Positions 56,266 through 64,000 of a stretch of 64,000 nt of DNA are shown here, piece by piece. The notes below the pieces were generated by a model that was not told where the DNA came from, made no database searches, and worked only from the letters and a program-made list of their open reading frames with translations. Origin of the DNA: Candidatus Brocadia pituitae (lineage in GTDB: Bacteria > Planctomycetota > Brocadiia > Brocadiales > Brocadiaceae). The position numbers and the translations under genes are program-made. The number at the start of each line of letters is the position of its first letter. Position 1 is the stretch's first letter. The stretch lies in assembly GCA_017347445.1 (NCBI GenBank), contig AP021856.1, positions 1,124,613-1,188,612 of the forward strand, read 5' to 3'.

Positions 56266-56892
56266 ATGAAGTCTCTGAATAGAAGAGAATGGTTGATTGT
56301 ATTTGAATCCGTTGGTAAAAGGATGAGGCAGTGGAAGCATTACCTGCCGGTCATTAATCTCTTTTTATTTATCGGAGTCGTAAGTCTTGCAATTCTTTGT
56401 GTGCTGCTTGTCTATTACCCTCCAGAAACTACCGTGAAGCCTGACAAAGAGGGAGTGGGAACGCCGGTGAAGAATAGTCCGTTACCTTCCCTCAAGGCTG
56501 ATTTGAAACCAATAAATTATTATGAACTTATTTTGTCAAATAACCCTTTTTCTCCGAATCGCACTGTTTGGGCAACAACGGAAGCAAAGACAGGAGCAAA
56601 GACAGACCCAAAACCTATTGAAGAAGGGGGTGTGCTACCCACGGAAAATCAACAAAAGCCCAGGGGGGCACCAAAAAAAATTACCTTACGGGGAATCCTG
56701 ATTCTCGGGGATACGAAAAAAGCCCTTATAGAAAATCCGGATCAGACAACAAACAAAAAACCGTTTATCTTCATTGAAGAGGGCGAGGAGATAGCAGAAT
56801 ATCGGGTAAAAACCATTGAACCTGACCAGGTGAAGCTCGATTGGTATGGCGAAGAACAGGTTGTTGTTATGAGATCAAACATAAAAAAATAA
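56266..56892 (+). CDS. gspC: GspC/PilP-like protein
   Basis: 208 aa. A membrane helix (VINLFLFIGVVSLAILCVLL) precedes a Pro-rich linker and a small beta domain: ITLRGILILGDTKKALIEN, FIFIEEGEEIAEYRVKTI, and DQVKLDWYGEEQVVV. This is the homology region of GspC that contacts the secretin N0 domain. No PDZ domain follows. The late position (after M) is unusual, since gspC normally comes before gspD. Confidence 0.72.
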   Translation: MKSLNRREWLIVFESVGKRMRQWKHYLPVINLFLFIGVVSLAILCVLLVYYPPETTVKPDKEGVGTPVKNSPLPSLKADLKPINYYELILSNNPFSPNRTVWATTEAKTGAKTDPKPIEEGGVLPTENQQKPRGAPKKITLRGILILGDTKKALIENPDQTTNKKPFIFIEEGEEIAEYRVKTIEPDQVKLDWYGEEQVVVMRSNIKK

Positions 56893-56898
56893 CGATTG

Positions 56899-58101
56899 AT
56901 GAGTACCTTTCGATACAAATTACTAACCGCCTCCAGTGGGATTGTGGAAGGGGAAAAAGAGGCCCTGAGCAGGGCGGATCTGGTTGCTGAACTCCGTAAA
57001 TCAGGGAACATTATTTTACATATTCAGCAGGCAGATAAGCAAAAGAAATTTGGATTCTTTCTGAACCGTTCAAACAAAAAAGCGGTCTTGCCGTTTACCC
57101 AGGAACTTGCAACGCTGCTTGAGGGCGGTATTCCTCTTGACAAGAGCCTCTCCATTATATTGTCCGGGCAGGATAAAAATGTGATCAAAGATGTTGTTGA
57201 GGATGTGCTGAACGGAATAAAGTCCGGGAAATCCTTTGCTGAAGCGCTTACGAATCATGCCAGACTCTTCTCCAGTGTGTATATCAATATGGTGCGTGCC
57301 GGAGAAGAAGGTGGGGTATTGCCACAGGTGCTTAAACGATTGGGTGCATTTCAGGAAAGACTGCAAAAAGTCAGAAGCGAGATTATTTCTGCGATGATTT
57401 ATCCCATTTTGTTGAGCAGCACGGGCATGGTGTGCGTCGGAGCGCTGATTGTGTATGTTATCCCCAAGTTTGCACAGATATTTGATGGTATGGGCATTTC
57501 TCTTCCTTTTTCGACCATGGTACTCATGGGCATGAGTCACTATTCCATTCGGTACGGCTGGGTTTTTATTCTTGTAGCCCTGATTGCGTTTTTTTCATAT
57601 AAAAAGGCAATGAAGGATAATGACACCGCCATAAAAATTGATCAAAAAAAATTGCGATTGCCGCTCCTGGGTAATCTTTTCTGGAAAATGCAGATATCCC
57701 GGTTTGCCAGGACGCTGGGTACCTTGCTGGAAAATGGTGTTCCATTACTCAAATCGATGGATATTGTGAAAGATGTATTATCAAATCGATATCTTGCTGA
57801 CATTTTGGGAAATGTTAAGGCAAATGTAAAAGAGGGTGCAGGCCTCACCTTATCCCTTGCAAAAAGAGGTTTTCTGCCTGAAATTGCCGTCCATTTACTG
57901 AAAGTAGGCGAAGAAACGGGGAATTTGGATCAAATGCTTTTAAAGGTCGCAGATAATTTTGATGCCGATGTCGAGCACCGGATGAAGCGGCTGGTGACCA
58001 TGGTGGAGCCGGTGCTTATCATGCTGATGGGGGCTGTGATCGGGGTAATCGTGATCTCTATGCTGACGGCAATTTTAAGTGTGAACGATCTCCGCTTTTA
58101 A
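56899..58101 (+). CDS. gspF: Type II secretion platform protein GspF
   Basis: About 400 aa. FTQELATLLEGGIPLDKSL and FARTLGTLLENGVPLLKSM are the two repeated cytoplasmic domains; VRAGEEGGVLPQVLKRL and LLKVGEETGNLDQMLLKVA accompany them. Three membrane helices follow the normal pattern. ATG 56899 is preferred; a TTG start at 56896 adds one residue. The start of the next gene overlaps its stop. The ATPase GspE and main pseudopilin GspG are not in the window. Confidence 0.93.
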   Translation: MSTFRYKLLTASSGIVEGEKEALSRADLVAELRKSGNIILHIQQADKQKKFGFFLNRSNKKAVLPFTQELATLLEGGIPLDKSLSIILSGQDKNVIKDVVEDVLNGIKSGKSFAEALTNHARLFSSVYINMVRAGEEGGVLPQVLKRLGAFQERLQKVRSEIISAMIYPILLSSTGMVCVGALIVYVIPKFAQIFDGMGISLPFSTMVLMGMSHYSIRYGWVFILVALIAFFSYKKAMKDNDTAIKIDQKKLRLPLLGNLFWKMQISRFARTLGTLLENGVPLLKSMDIVKDVLSNRYLADILGNVKANVKEGAGLTLSLAKRGFLPEIAVHLLKVGEETGNLDQMLLKVADNFDADVEHRMKRLVTMVEPVLIMLMGAVIGVIVISMLTAILSVNDLRF

Positions 58102-58841
58102 TGAATCTGTACATGAGTGAATATTTTCTGTCTATAGCTATTCCCGCTTATAACGAGGAAAAGAGATTAATAACGACCATGAACAAAATTTGCGCGTACC
58201 TTTCTCAGAGAGGATTCCCTTATGAAATTATTGTGGTGGATGATGGTTCTACCGATAATACCCTGCAGATGATGGAAAAATTTGCACGTGCAAACAAACA
58301 CATTGTGGTTTTGGCGAATGACCGGAATTATGGGAAGGGTTATTCCGTGAGAAAAGGCATCTTGTCTGCAAGAGGAGAATATATCTTTTTTAGTGATGCG
58401 GATCTTTCTACTCCTATAGAGGAAATCGAAAAGTGCATGCCGTATCTTTCCGGTGGTTATGATGTGGTCATTGGGTCGCGAAGTATGCATGCCTCTGAAA
58501 TTACCGTTCATCAACCCTGGTACCGGGAGAAAATGGGTAAGATCTTTAATTGCATGGTAAATCTGGTGTTGCTGAAAGGGATTGTCGACACGCAATGCGG
58601 TTTTAAAGGATTTAAAAAGGATGTGGCAAAAAAGATCTTTCGCAGGTGCGTTATCGATGGTTTTTCATTTGACGTGGAGGTGTTATACCTGTCACGAAAA
58701 TATAATTTTAAGATAAAGGAAATTCCTATCCGTTGGGAAAATTCTGCATTGAGTAAGGTGAATCCCGTCAGGCATTCTATCCAGATGTTTCGGGACCTGT
58801 TCCGGATAAAAATAAAAGATTGGAAAGGGTGTTATCGCTAA
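58101..58841 (+). CDS. Polyprenyl-phosphate sugar transferase (GT2, DPG/DPM1-like)
   Basis: 246 aa. IAIPAYNEEKRL, EIIVVDDGSTDNTLQMM and FFSDADLSTPIEEIEKC are GT2 motifs, the DAD holding the metal. DTQCGFKGFKKDVAKKIF and PIRWENSALSKVNP are typical of dolichol/undecaprenyl-phosphate glucosyl- or mannosyltransferases. It would make the lipid-linked sugar donor for membrane glycosyltransferases such as the two convergent ones next to it. Its stop codon overlaps that of the opposite gene. Confidence 0.88.
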   Translation: MNLYMSEYFLSIAIPAYNEEKRLITTMNKICAYLSQRGFPYEIIVVDDGSTDNTLQMMEKFARANKHIVVLANDRNYGKGYSVRKGILSARGEYIFFSDADLSTPIEEIEKCMPYLSGGYDVVIGSRSMHASEITVHQPWYREKMGKIFNCMVNLVLLKGIVDTQCGFKGFKKDVAKKIFRRCVIDGFSFDVEVLYLSRKYNFKIKEIPIRWENSALSKVNPVRHSIQMFRDLFRIKIKDWKGCYR

Positions 58842-60838
58842 GGCTCCTTTTTATGAAAAAAAACATGAGCCGGAACAAGTGATTCTTTTTCCCCCGGTGG
58901 TCTCCAAAAAAACTCCATGACAGCGCCGCCACCTCCATCGAAATATCGTATGCGAATACGGTGAAACCCTGCCTCCAGCGGTACAACAGCAGAAATATAC
59001 CGCGTCGCATGAATATCATCGTTGTTGACAATCATGTTTCCATCAAGGTAAACAACAGAACCATCATCTGAATTTGTTGCAAAGTGATAGACCCCTTTTT
59101 GTTTAACCGACAGATATCCCTCCCACTCAATGCCAAAAGGCGACCGGTATGGCTTTTTCGTCTCGTCATGATAGACAAAGGAAACAGCATCTTTTTCTAC
59201 CCTCGATAAAAAAGGATCTCCAATACATTCAATGCTGTAGTAGTATTTTGCAATCAAACCCGGCGCCAATCCCTCTGCTGAAATGTTCGGAACTGATTCA
59301 GGAGGTTTTTTCGTTGTAGCTTCCTGAACGAATCCACTATCATAGAGATCGTGTTGGATATATGCGGTGATCCAAACACCAGGACGCAAGACAAAACGTT
59401 CTTTCCGGTACTCTCCCTGTATTTTTTTATTCAGCGCTGTTTCGCCTTTCTTATCTGCCAGGATAACCGAAGCGTCCGGCTTTTCAATAAGATTACCCCA
59501 AAATTTCGCATTTTTGTAATTTCTGAGGTACCATGGCAATGGCCAGTATTCTCTGGAAACGACATTGATGGTCATGTCTTTCCCGCACCGCTCTGACAGA
59601 GAGGCTAACCGGTCTAAGAGATGGTAAATATCCCGTTTGGTTTGTACATAGACAAGTTCATACCGTTCATCGTCGTAATTGTAAAAATTCAGCATAAGAG
59701 ACTGATAACAAGAATAACTGAAAATACCAAAATAAAGGGGATAAAAGATTGCATGCCGCCATCTCTTTGTGCATAGTGAAAAGACGGTATTTGCAAAAAT
59801 TCCCCCCAAAAGAGAAAGCGGAAGCAGGATATTCAAAATCAACCAGGGTGTCTTGTAGGGAATAAAGGAATACACGAGGTAGATGAGAATGGCCCACGAT
59901 GCCACAAAAATCGTGAATTTGTTTCCACGCCGAAATGAATAATAAAATCCGGCAATTCCCATAACCAGCATGGGGAGCTCAAATTTGTAAAGTATCTTGA
60001 AATAGTAAAAAAAAGGTTTGGCATGTCCGCCGCTGTGTGTGCCTGTTTTTGTCCAGATCTTAAGGGTAGTTAAAATACCTGTGATGCCTTCATAATAGGT
60101 CAGAAATGATGAATACAATAAGAAGGTAATCAGGAAAAATATTCCGGTGCTTAGTCCTATGGCATATTTGTGTTTTTTGCAATCACCTGCAAATGTGGTA
60201 AGGACGGTTTTACCGTATTGAAATCTATCCCCTCTCCTGAGAAAAACCATTTCGTAACAATACGCTATTGCTAAAGATAATGCATACACGGCAAAAGTCA
60301 GTATATACGTTTCTTTTATCGTGATAACAAAGGCAATGCTTGCCCCGGCAAAATAGAGGTACCGTGATTTTCTTGTCTCGGCGTAAATAAAAAAGGCAAC
60401 GACAACGGCAAGAGAAAAGAAGGCCAGGTAAATTTCGTGAATGGTATCCCTTGAGAAGAAAGAATTTGCAGGAGAGAAGGCAATCAATAACCCTGTGGTC
60501 AGGAGTCCCATTGTGCCCAATCTTTTCCGCAGCGGATAGAACAAAGCCACGCCCATAATCCCGAACAAAACCGGCATAAGCCGGAAGGTAAAATCGGAAA
60601 TGCCAAAGAGATAAAAGGGGATTAGGCCAATATAATAAAGGAATGGGCCGTGATAATTAGCAGGGTCATAGTGGTAATAATTCCTGCCGTACAAATTGAG
60701 CAAGAAGAAGCTATTTACCCCTTCATCTGAGTGAAAAGGCCTGAGGCCCAGGTCCCAGAAACGGAGTAATGATGCTACTACAATAGGGAGAAAAAAGGCT
60801 GCAAATAGGAGAACACCTTGTTTTTGCTGTGCTTTCAT
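58838..60838 (-). CDS. Membrane glycosyltransferase (Agl23/PMT-like) with C-terminal PA14 domain
   Basis: 666 aa. FWDLGLRPFHSDEGVNSFFL near residue 30 is the acidic loop of GT39/GT83-type enzymes using polyprenyl-phosphate sugars; about ten to twelve membrane helices follow to residue 400. The last 150 residues are a PA14 domain (YLSVKQKGVYHFATNSDDGS, VYLDGNMIVNN, RIRIRYFDGGGGAVMEFFW), a carbohydrate-binding fold outside the membrane. The start overlaps the upstream gene as ATGA. A role in glycosylating secreted or surface proteins is inferred. Confidence 0.82.
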   Translation of the reverse strand: MKAQQKQGVLLFAAFFLPIVVASLLRFWDLGLRPFHSDEGVNSFFLLNLYGRNYYHYDPANYHGPFLYYIGLIPFYLFGISDFTFRLMPVLFGIMGVALFYPLRKRLGTMGLLTTGLLIAFSPANSFFSRDTIHEIYLAFFSLAVVVAFFIYAETRKSRYLYFAGASIAFVITIKETYILTFAVYALSLAIAYCYEMVFLRRGDRFQYGKTVLTTFAGDCKKHKYAIGLSTGIFFLITFLLYSSFLTYYEGITGILTTLKIWTKTGTHSGGHAKPFFYYFKILYKFELPMLVMGIAGFYYSFRRGNKFTIFVASWAILIYLVYSFIPYKTPWLILNILLPLSLLGGIFANTVFSLCTKRWRHAIFYPLYFGIFSYSCYQSLMLNFYNYDDERYELVYVQTKRDIYHLLDRLASLSERCGKDMTINVVSREYWPLPWYLRNYKNAKFWGNLIEKPDASVILADKKGETALNKKIQGEYRKERFVLRPGVWITAYIQHDLYDSGFVQEATTKKPPESVPNISAEGLAPGLIAKYYYSIECIGDPFLSRVEKDAVSFVYHDETKKPYRSPFGIEWEGYLSVKQKGVYHFATNSDDGSVVYLDGNMIVNNDDIHATRYISAVVPLEAGFHRIRIRYFDGGGGAVMEFFWRPPGEKESLVPAHVFFHKKEP

Positions 60839-63252
60839 AAGTTTTTTTCATCTTTCATTTTTAATTGTTCCTTTGGAATCTGCGATTCCACACCTCCGGG
60901 CGGTACCCACAGGAGTCTAAGAACAGCTCCACCGCCTGCATCAAAATATCTGATCATTATTTTATGTGTCCCCTTTTCCAGGGTAAGGGTGCCACTTGCA
61001 GCCTTTGTTGCGTGACGGCCGCCATTGTCAACTATCAATGCGTTGTCTAAAAAAAGCCATGAACCGTCATCCGATAATATTTTAAAGGTGTAAAGGCCTG
61101 GAATATGAATATCGATAAAACCTTCCAGGATAACACCAAAAGGGCTAGATATAGGTTTTTTTTCTTCATCAGTCCAACTGAATCCAACATGCTCAGCAAT
61201 CTCCTCATGCACTGGTTCGTCCGCCCAGTGTATATTATCATAATACCGCATATGCAATCCATACTTTTGGCCGGTCAAATCTATTTTCTTGCTCGCTTTA
61301 GAAACGATGGTTTGGCCTTCTGACAACCGGGTAAGGTCATAAATGGTATAATTTTCTGTGGTAATAATGATGGGGCAATTGGCATCAAAAAATCCCTTGT
61401 TTGCACCCAGGCGTTTTTCGTGCGGGCCAATCGTAGCATAAGAAGGTTTATAGGTATTTATCAGTGACAGGGTGTTGGGTTTCCCTTTGAGCATCCTTTG
61501 AATGTCCCGTTCACGCCGCTCAGCGCCTTGATAGCCATGACTCCATATGTGGGCAGGGTGTCCCATCAGTGATTTTCTTCCTGATAAAAAAACCGGATGG
61601 TTAAATATCGGTGCGCTTAGAAATACAGCGTCTGGAGGGGTTTTTGCGGAAATTTGCCTGGCAAGCGCTATTTCCTCTGTGCTAAACTCCTTCAATCCCC
61701 TGATGGGTGCTATGGCGTATTTAAAGACGTCGATACCGCCTGCAACGGTAAGAAAAAACATAACAATGAAAAAGCATATCTTTGAGGGAAGCTTGTAATG
61801 GGGGTTTTCATACAAACAGGCCATTGCATATGCCGCGATAGGGGTCATTCCTAAAAACCAATAGATAAATATTTTTATATTGTCCCAATTCCAGGGTGCA
61901 AAGAGTACGAGATTAGGAACTAGAAAAGGTATCAGGAACGGCAAAGAAAATAACCCAAGATGTGTAGGGGCATGGTGATCCGTGCCCCTGCGAAAAATGA
62001 AGAATATTGTGAATCCGGCTATGATCAAAGGCCAGAAAAGGCCGGTGTTTTTTAACCAGAACCAGAGAACGTTTTCGTTTCCTGCCGTCCAGCCAAAATT
62101 TAGTTTGAAAAAACTTCCTCCACCCACGTGTCCTGAAAGATACGCCACTTGTGGTAGTGACAGGATAAAGGCCGGCATAAAGAACAGAAACCACTTTCGC
62201 CAATCCCAAAATATAAGACCCAGGGGTATGGTCACCATAAGCATTGCCAGGAAGCTGTGAGAGTGAAAAAAAGGCAACGTCCCGGCAAGGATGCCGGCAA
62301 ACAGGAATTCCCGCCACTGTTTATAGGTGATGCCGGTGCTGAGGAGAGAAAAGATTAAGAGGGTGATCGGAAAGCCGAAGAGAAAAGCCCGTTGCGGTAC
62401 ATTGAGGCACGTCAGGGGAGTAATCCACTGGTAATTCAGCGGTAGAATTTTTGTGTAATCACGGGGTATGTGCATGAGAAATGACCAAAGCGTGTGAGAG
62501 GTATTTGCAAGGTCATAAAAGAAATAATAGAAACCAAATCCGCCGGAAAAAATGAAAAGAAAGGTTGAAATAAGTGCAGCAATCCTTTTTTTCGTCAAAC
62601 GATAGGTAAAGGAATAGAGGACACCATAGAGTGAAACCGTAAGCAGTAATCCAGGAATGAAAAGGATGTTCCTGAAACCGAGTCCCAATTTGAGAAAGAT
62701 AGCGGAGAGAAAGTCAGAGAGGAATGGATACACCAGCTTCTCGCCGGCAAAAGAAGGGTCCTGGGGAGGGATATTGTTACCCCAGACAAAAGAAGTGATA
62801 TAGGCCATATGCAGAGGAAGGTCGCCATAATTATTCGCTAAGCCAACATACAGTCCGTCTTCCTTAAAGAGGATTGTTCTGGAAAACAGACGCCAGAATA
62901 TGGTGGCGAAAAAAGAAAATACTGCAAGATGAACAATGCAGGACGTCTTATCAAGAAGAAAATTATTTTTGATCTCCCGTACTTCATGCAGGATTTTATC
63001 TTTTAGGGATGTCCATTTGATCCAGAGAAAGAGTGAACAAAAAAGAATAAGTATGCTGGTTGAAAGATAAATGCCTTTGAACTGGAGTTTCCAAATCAGG
63101 GAAAAGAGGTAAACAAGCCAGGTATGCAGTCCGAATCCTACCGCTACTCCATAGGCAACTCTTTCAAAGATGGAGTACCTCGACGCGAGAAGATAGGTAA
63201 GGAGGAATCCGGTTACAATGGAAATGATGATGAAAAAAATCGAATATGTCAT
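60835..63252 (-). CDS. Large polytopic membrane protein with C-terminal PA14 domain
   Basis: 805 aa. About a dozen membrane helices run from residue 1 to about 500, with long loops (PPQDPSFAGEKLVYPFLSDF) as in GT-C glycosyltransferases. A soluble part at about 510-660 precedes a PA14 domain (IPGLYTFKILSDDGSWLFLD; KIMIRYFDAGGGAVLRLLW) close in sequence to that of the next gene. It is probably a GT-C enzyme, but I see no HxDEx-type motif, so this is less certain. It forms a two-gene operon with the 666-aa protein. Confidence 0.75.
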   Translation of the reverse strand: MTYSIFFIIISIVTGFLLTYLLASRYSIFERVAYGVAVGFGLHTWLVYLFSLIWKLQFKGIYLSTSILILFCSLFLWIKWTSLKDKILHEVREIKNNFLLDKTSCIVHLAVFSFFATIFWRLFSRTILFKEDGLYVGLANNYGDLPLHMAYITSFVWGNNIPPQDPSFAGEKLVYPFLSDFLSAIFLKLGLGFRNILFIPGLLLTVSLYGVLYSFTYRLTKKRIAALISTFLFIFSGGFGFYYFFYDLANTSHTLWSFLMHIPRDYTKILPLNYQWITPLTCLNVPQRAFLFGFPITLLIFSLLSTGITYKQWREFLFAGILAGTLPFFHSHSFLAMLMVTIPLGLIFWDWRKWFLFFMPAFILSLPQVAYLSGHVGGGSFFKLNFGWTAGNENVLWFWLKNTGLFWPLIIAGFTIFFIFRRGTDHHAPTHLGLFSLPFLIPFLVPNLVLFAPWNWDNIKIFIYWFLGMTPIAAYAMACLYENPHYKLPSKICFFIVMFFLTVAGGIDVFKYAIAPIRGLKEFSTEEIALARQISAKTPPDAVFLSAPIFNHPVFLSGRKSLMGHPAHIWSHGYQGAERRERDIQRMLKGKPNTLSLINTYKPSYATIGPHEKRLGANKGFFDANCPIIITTENYTIYDLTRLSEGQTIVSKASKKIDLTGQKYGLHMRYYDNIHWADEPVHEEIAEHVGFSWTDEEKKPISSPFGVILEGFIDIHIPGLYTFKILSDDGSWLFLDNALIVDNGGRHATKAASGTLTLEKGTHKIMIRYFDAGGGAVLRLLWVPPGGVESQIPKEQLKMKDEKNL

Positions 63253-63336
63253 TAATTCTAATGTTTCCCTTTTTCTCTCTTGTTTTAAAAAAGATATGGA
63301 ATCGTTTCTTTGGTAAACGATTATGCCTCTTGTTTA

Positions 63337-64000
63337 TTAATGATCAAAATAGCTTTTAAAAAAGCCAGGGAGTTCGGCTTCAAAGGTTAGTTCTTTGCCA
63401 CTGTGTGGATGCCGGAACGTCAGATGGTGTGAATGAAGTGCCAGACGGCTCTTCGGCTCACCTTTTTTGCCGTATTTATTGTCGCCGACGATCGGATGCC
63501 CTTTCTCAGAGAAATGAACGCGTATCTGGTTTTTCTTGCCGGTGAGTAATTCAATTTCAAGCAAACTGAATTTTTTTGCCTCTTTGATCACCTGATAACG
63601 GGTTATTGCTAATTCCCCTTTCCTCGAATCTCTGACGGAAAAAACCTCATAATCCTCATTTTCAGCCAAATAGGTAGTAATTGTCCCGTTTTTTTCCTTT
63701 AAGACGCCATGAACTACCGCTACATATTTTTTCCTGACGTTTTTCCATTGCAGCTTAAGATTTTCTTTGGCTTCAATGCTCTTGGCAAAAATGAGGACAC
63801 CAGATGTGTCGCGGTCCAGCCGGTGTACGACGAAAAGTTGTTTTTTCGATTTAAAGCTGCCCTTGCGGATATAGTTGGTTAAAATGTGATGTGCCGTTTT
63901 TTCTTTTTCATACATTGCTTTGACCGTCAATAAGCCGGCGCTCTTATCGATAACAATAATATCCCGGTCTTCATAGAGAATCGTCAGGCCCTTGGGACGG
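63337..64000 (-). CDS. RluA/RluD-family pseudouridine synthase, partial
   Basis: VVHRLDRDTSGVLIFAKS holds the catalytic Asp (RLDRDTSG). LLTGKKNQIRVHFSEKGHPI and RLALHSHHLTFRHPHSG are family signatures. The frame continues to the window edge, reading ILYEDRDIIVIDKSAGLLTV, the usual N-terminal part, so the true start lies outside. The part seen covers almost the whole catalytic domain without an S4 domain. Target RNA cannot be told. Confidence 0.92.
   Translation of the reverse strand, partial: RPKGLTILYEDRDIIVIDKSAGLLTVKAMYEKEKTAHHILTNYIRKGSFKSKKQLFVVHRLDRDTSGVLIFAKSIEAKENLKLQWKNVRKKYVAVVHGVLKEKNGTITTYLAENEDYEVFSVRDSRKGELAITRYQVIKEAKKFSLLEIELLTGKKNQIRVHFSEKGHPIVGDNKYGKKGEPKSRLALHSHHLTFRHPHSGKELTFEAELPGFFKSYFDH

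Overview
The window looks like chromosome from an anammox planctomycete (Brocadiales, such as Brocadia, Jettenia or Kuenenia). This is inference: base composition is moderately AT-rich, the division/cell-wall cluster runs mraZ to ftsQ but contains no ftsZ, ftsA, murD or murB, and the proteins resemble what I remember of that group. No marker in the window proves the genus.

Region 1 (1-20.7 kb) is a defence block. It opens with a small-protein/nucleotidyltransferase pair, a decayed P-loop kinase and a four-helix-bundle (S23/bAvd-like) gene. A type I-B CRISPR-Cas locus follows: cas8b (with an apparent internal cas11b start), cas7, cas5, cas3, cas4, cas1, cas2. No cas6 is visible. An AT-rich leader and a very large array come next: I counted 157 identical 29-nt repeats and 156 spacers of 34-38 nt, all read on the + strand. 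Four tracts of a degenerate 9-bp tandem repeat lie around the four-helix gene and between cas4/cas1 and cas1/cas2.

Region 2 (20.7-27.9 kb) is accessory DNA. An internally deleted IS3-type element lies just after the array. Next is a minus-strand three-gene cassette (984, 350 and 465 aa) whose last product looks like a toxin with a PD-(D/E)XK-type nuclease end; the other two products are unrecognised. Fragments of an IS91-like transposase and a tyrosine recombinase follow, then a 43-aa VapB/AbrB-like antitoxin without a partner.

Region 3 (27.9-35.3 kb) holds metabolic and housekeeping genes: a divergent ATP-type PEP carboxykinase, an Rrf2 regulator, a sulfonate/nitrate-type ABC importer, a glutaredoxin-like protein, a zinc-ribbon membrane protein, a YqeY-like protein and queA.

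Region 4 (35.5-49.7 kb) is the dcw cluster: mraZ (with its 10-bp-spaced operator repeats), rsmH, an ftsL-like gene, ftsI, an unknown 92-aa gene, murE, murF, mraY, ftsW, murG, murC, ddl and ftsQ. The genes are compatible with synthesis of DAP-type peptidoglycan. A tRNA-Leu(GAG) follows.

Region 5 (50-58.8 kb) is a type II secretion operon: secretin GspD, pseudopilins I, J and K, a GspL-like gene, GspM, a GspC-like gene and GspF. GspE and GspG are not in the window. A polyprenyl-phosphate glycosyltransferase gene follows. Convergent to it, on the minus strand, are two large polytopic membrane proteins that each end in a PA14-like domain, and a pseudouridine synthase gene cut by the window edge.
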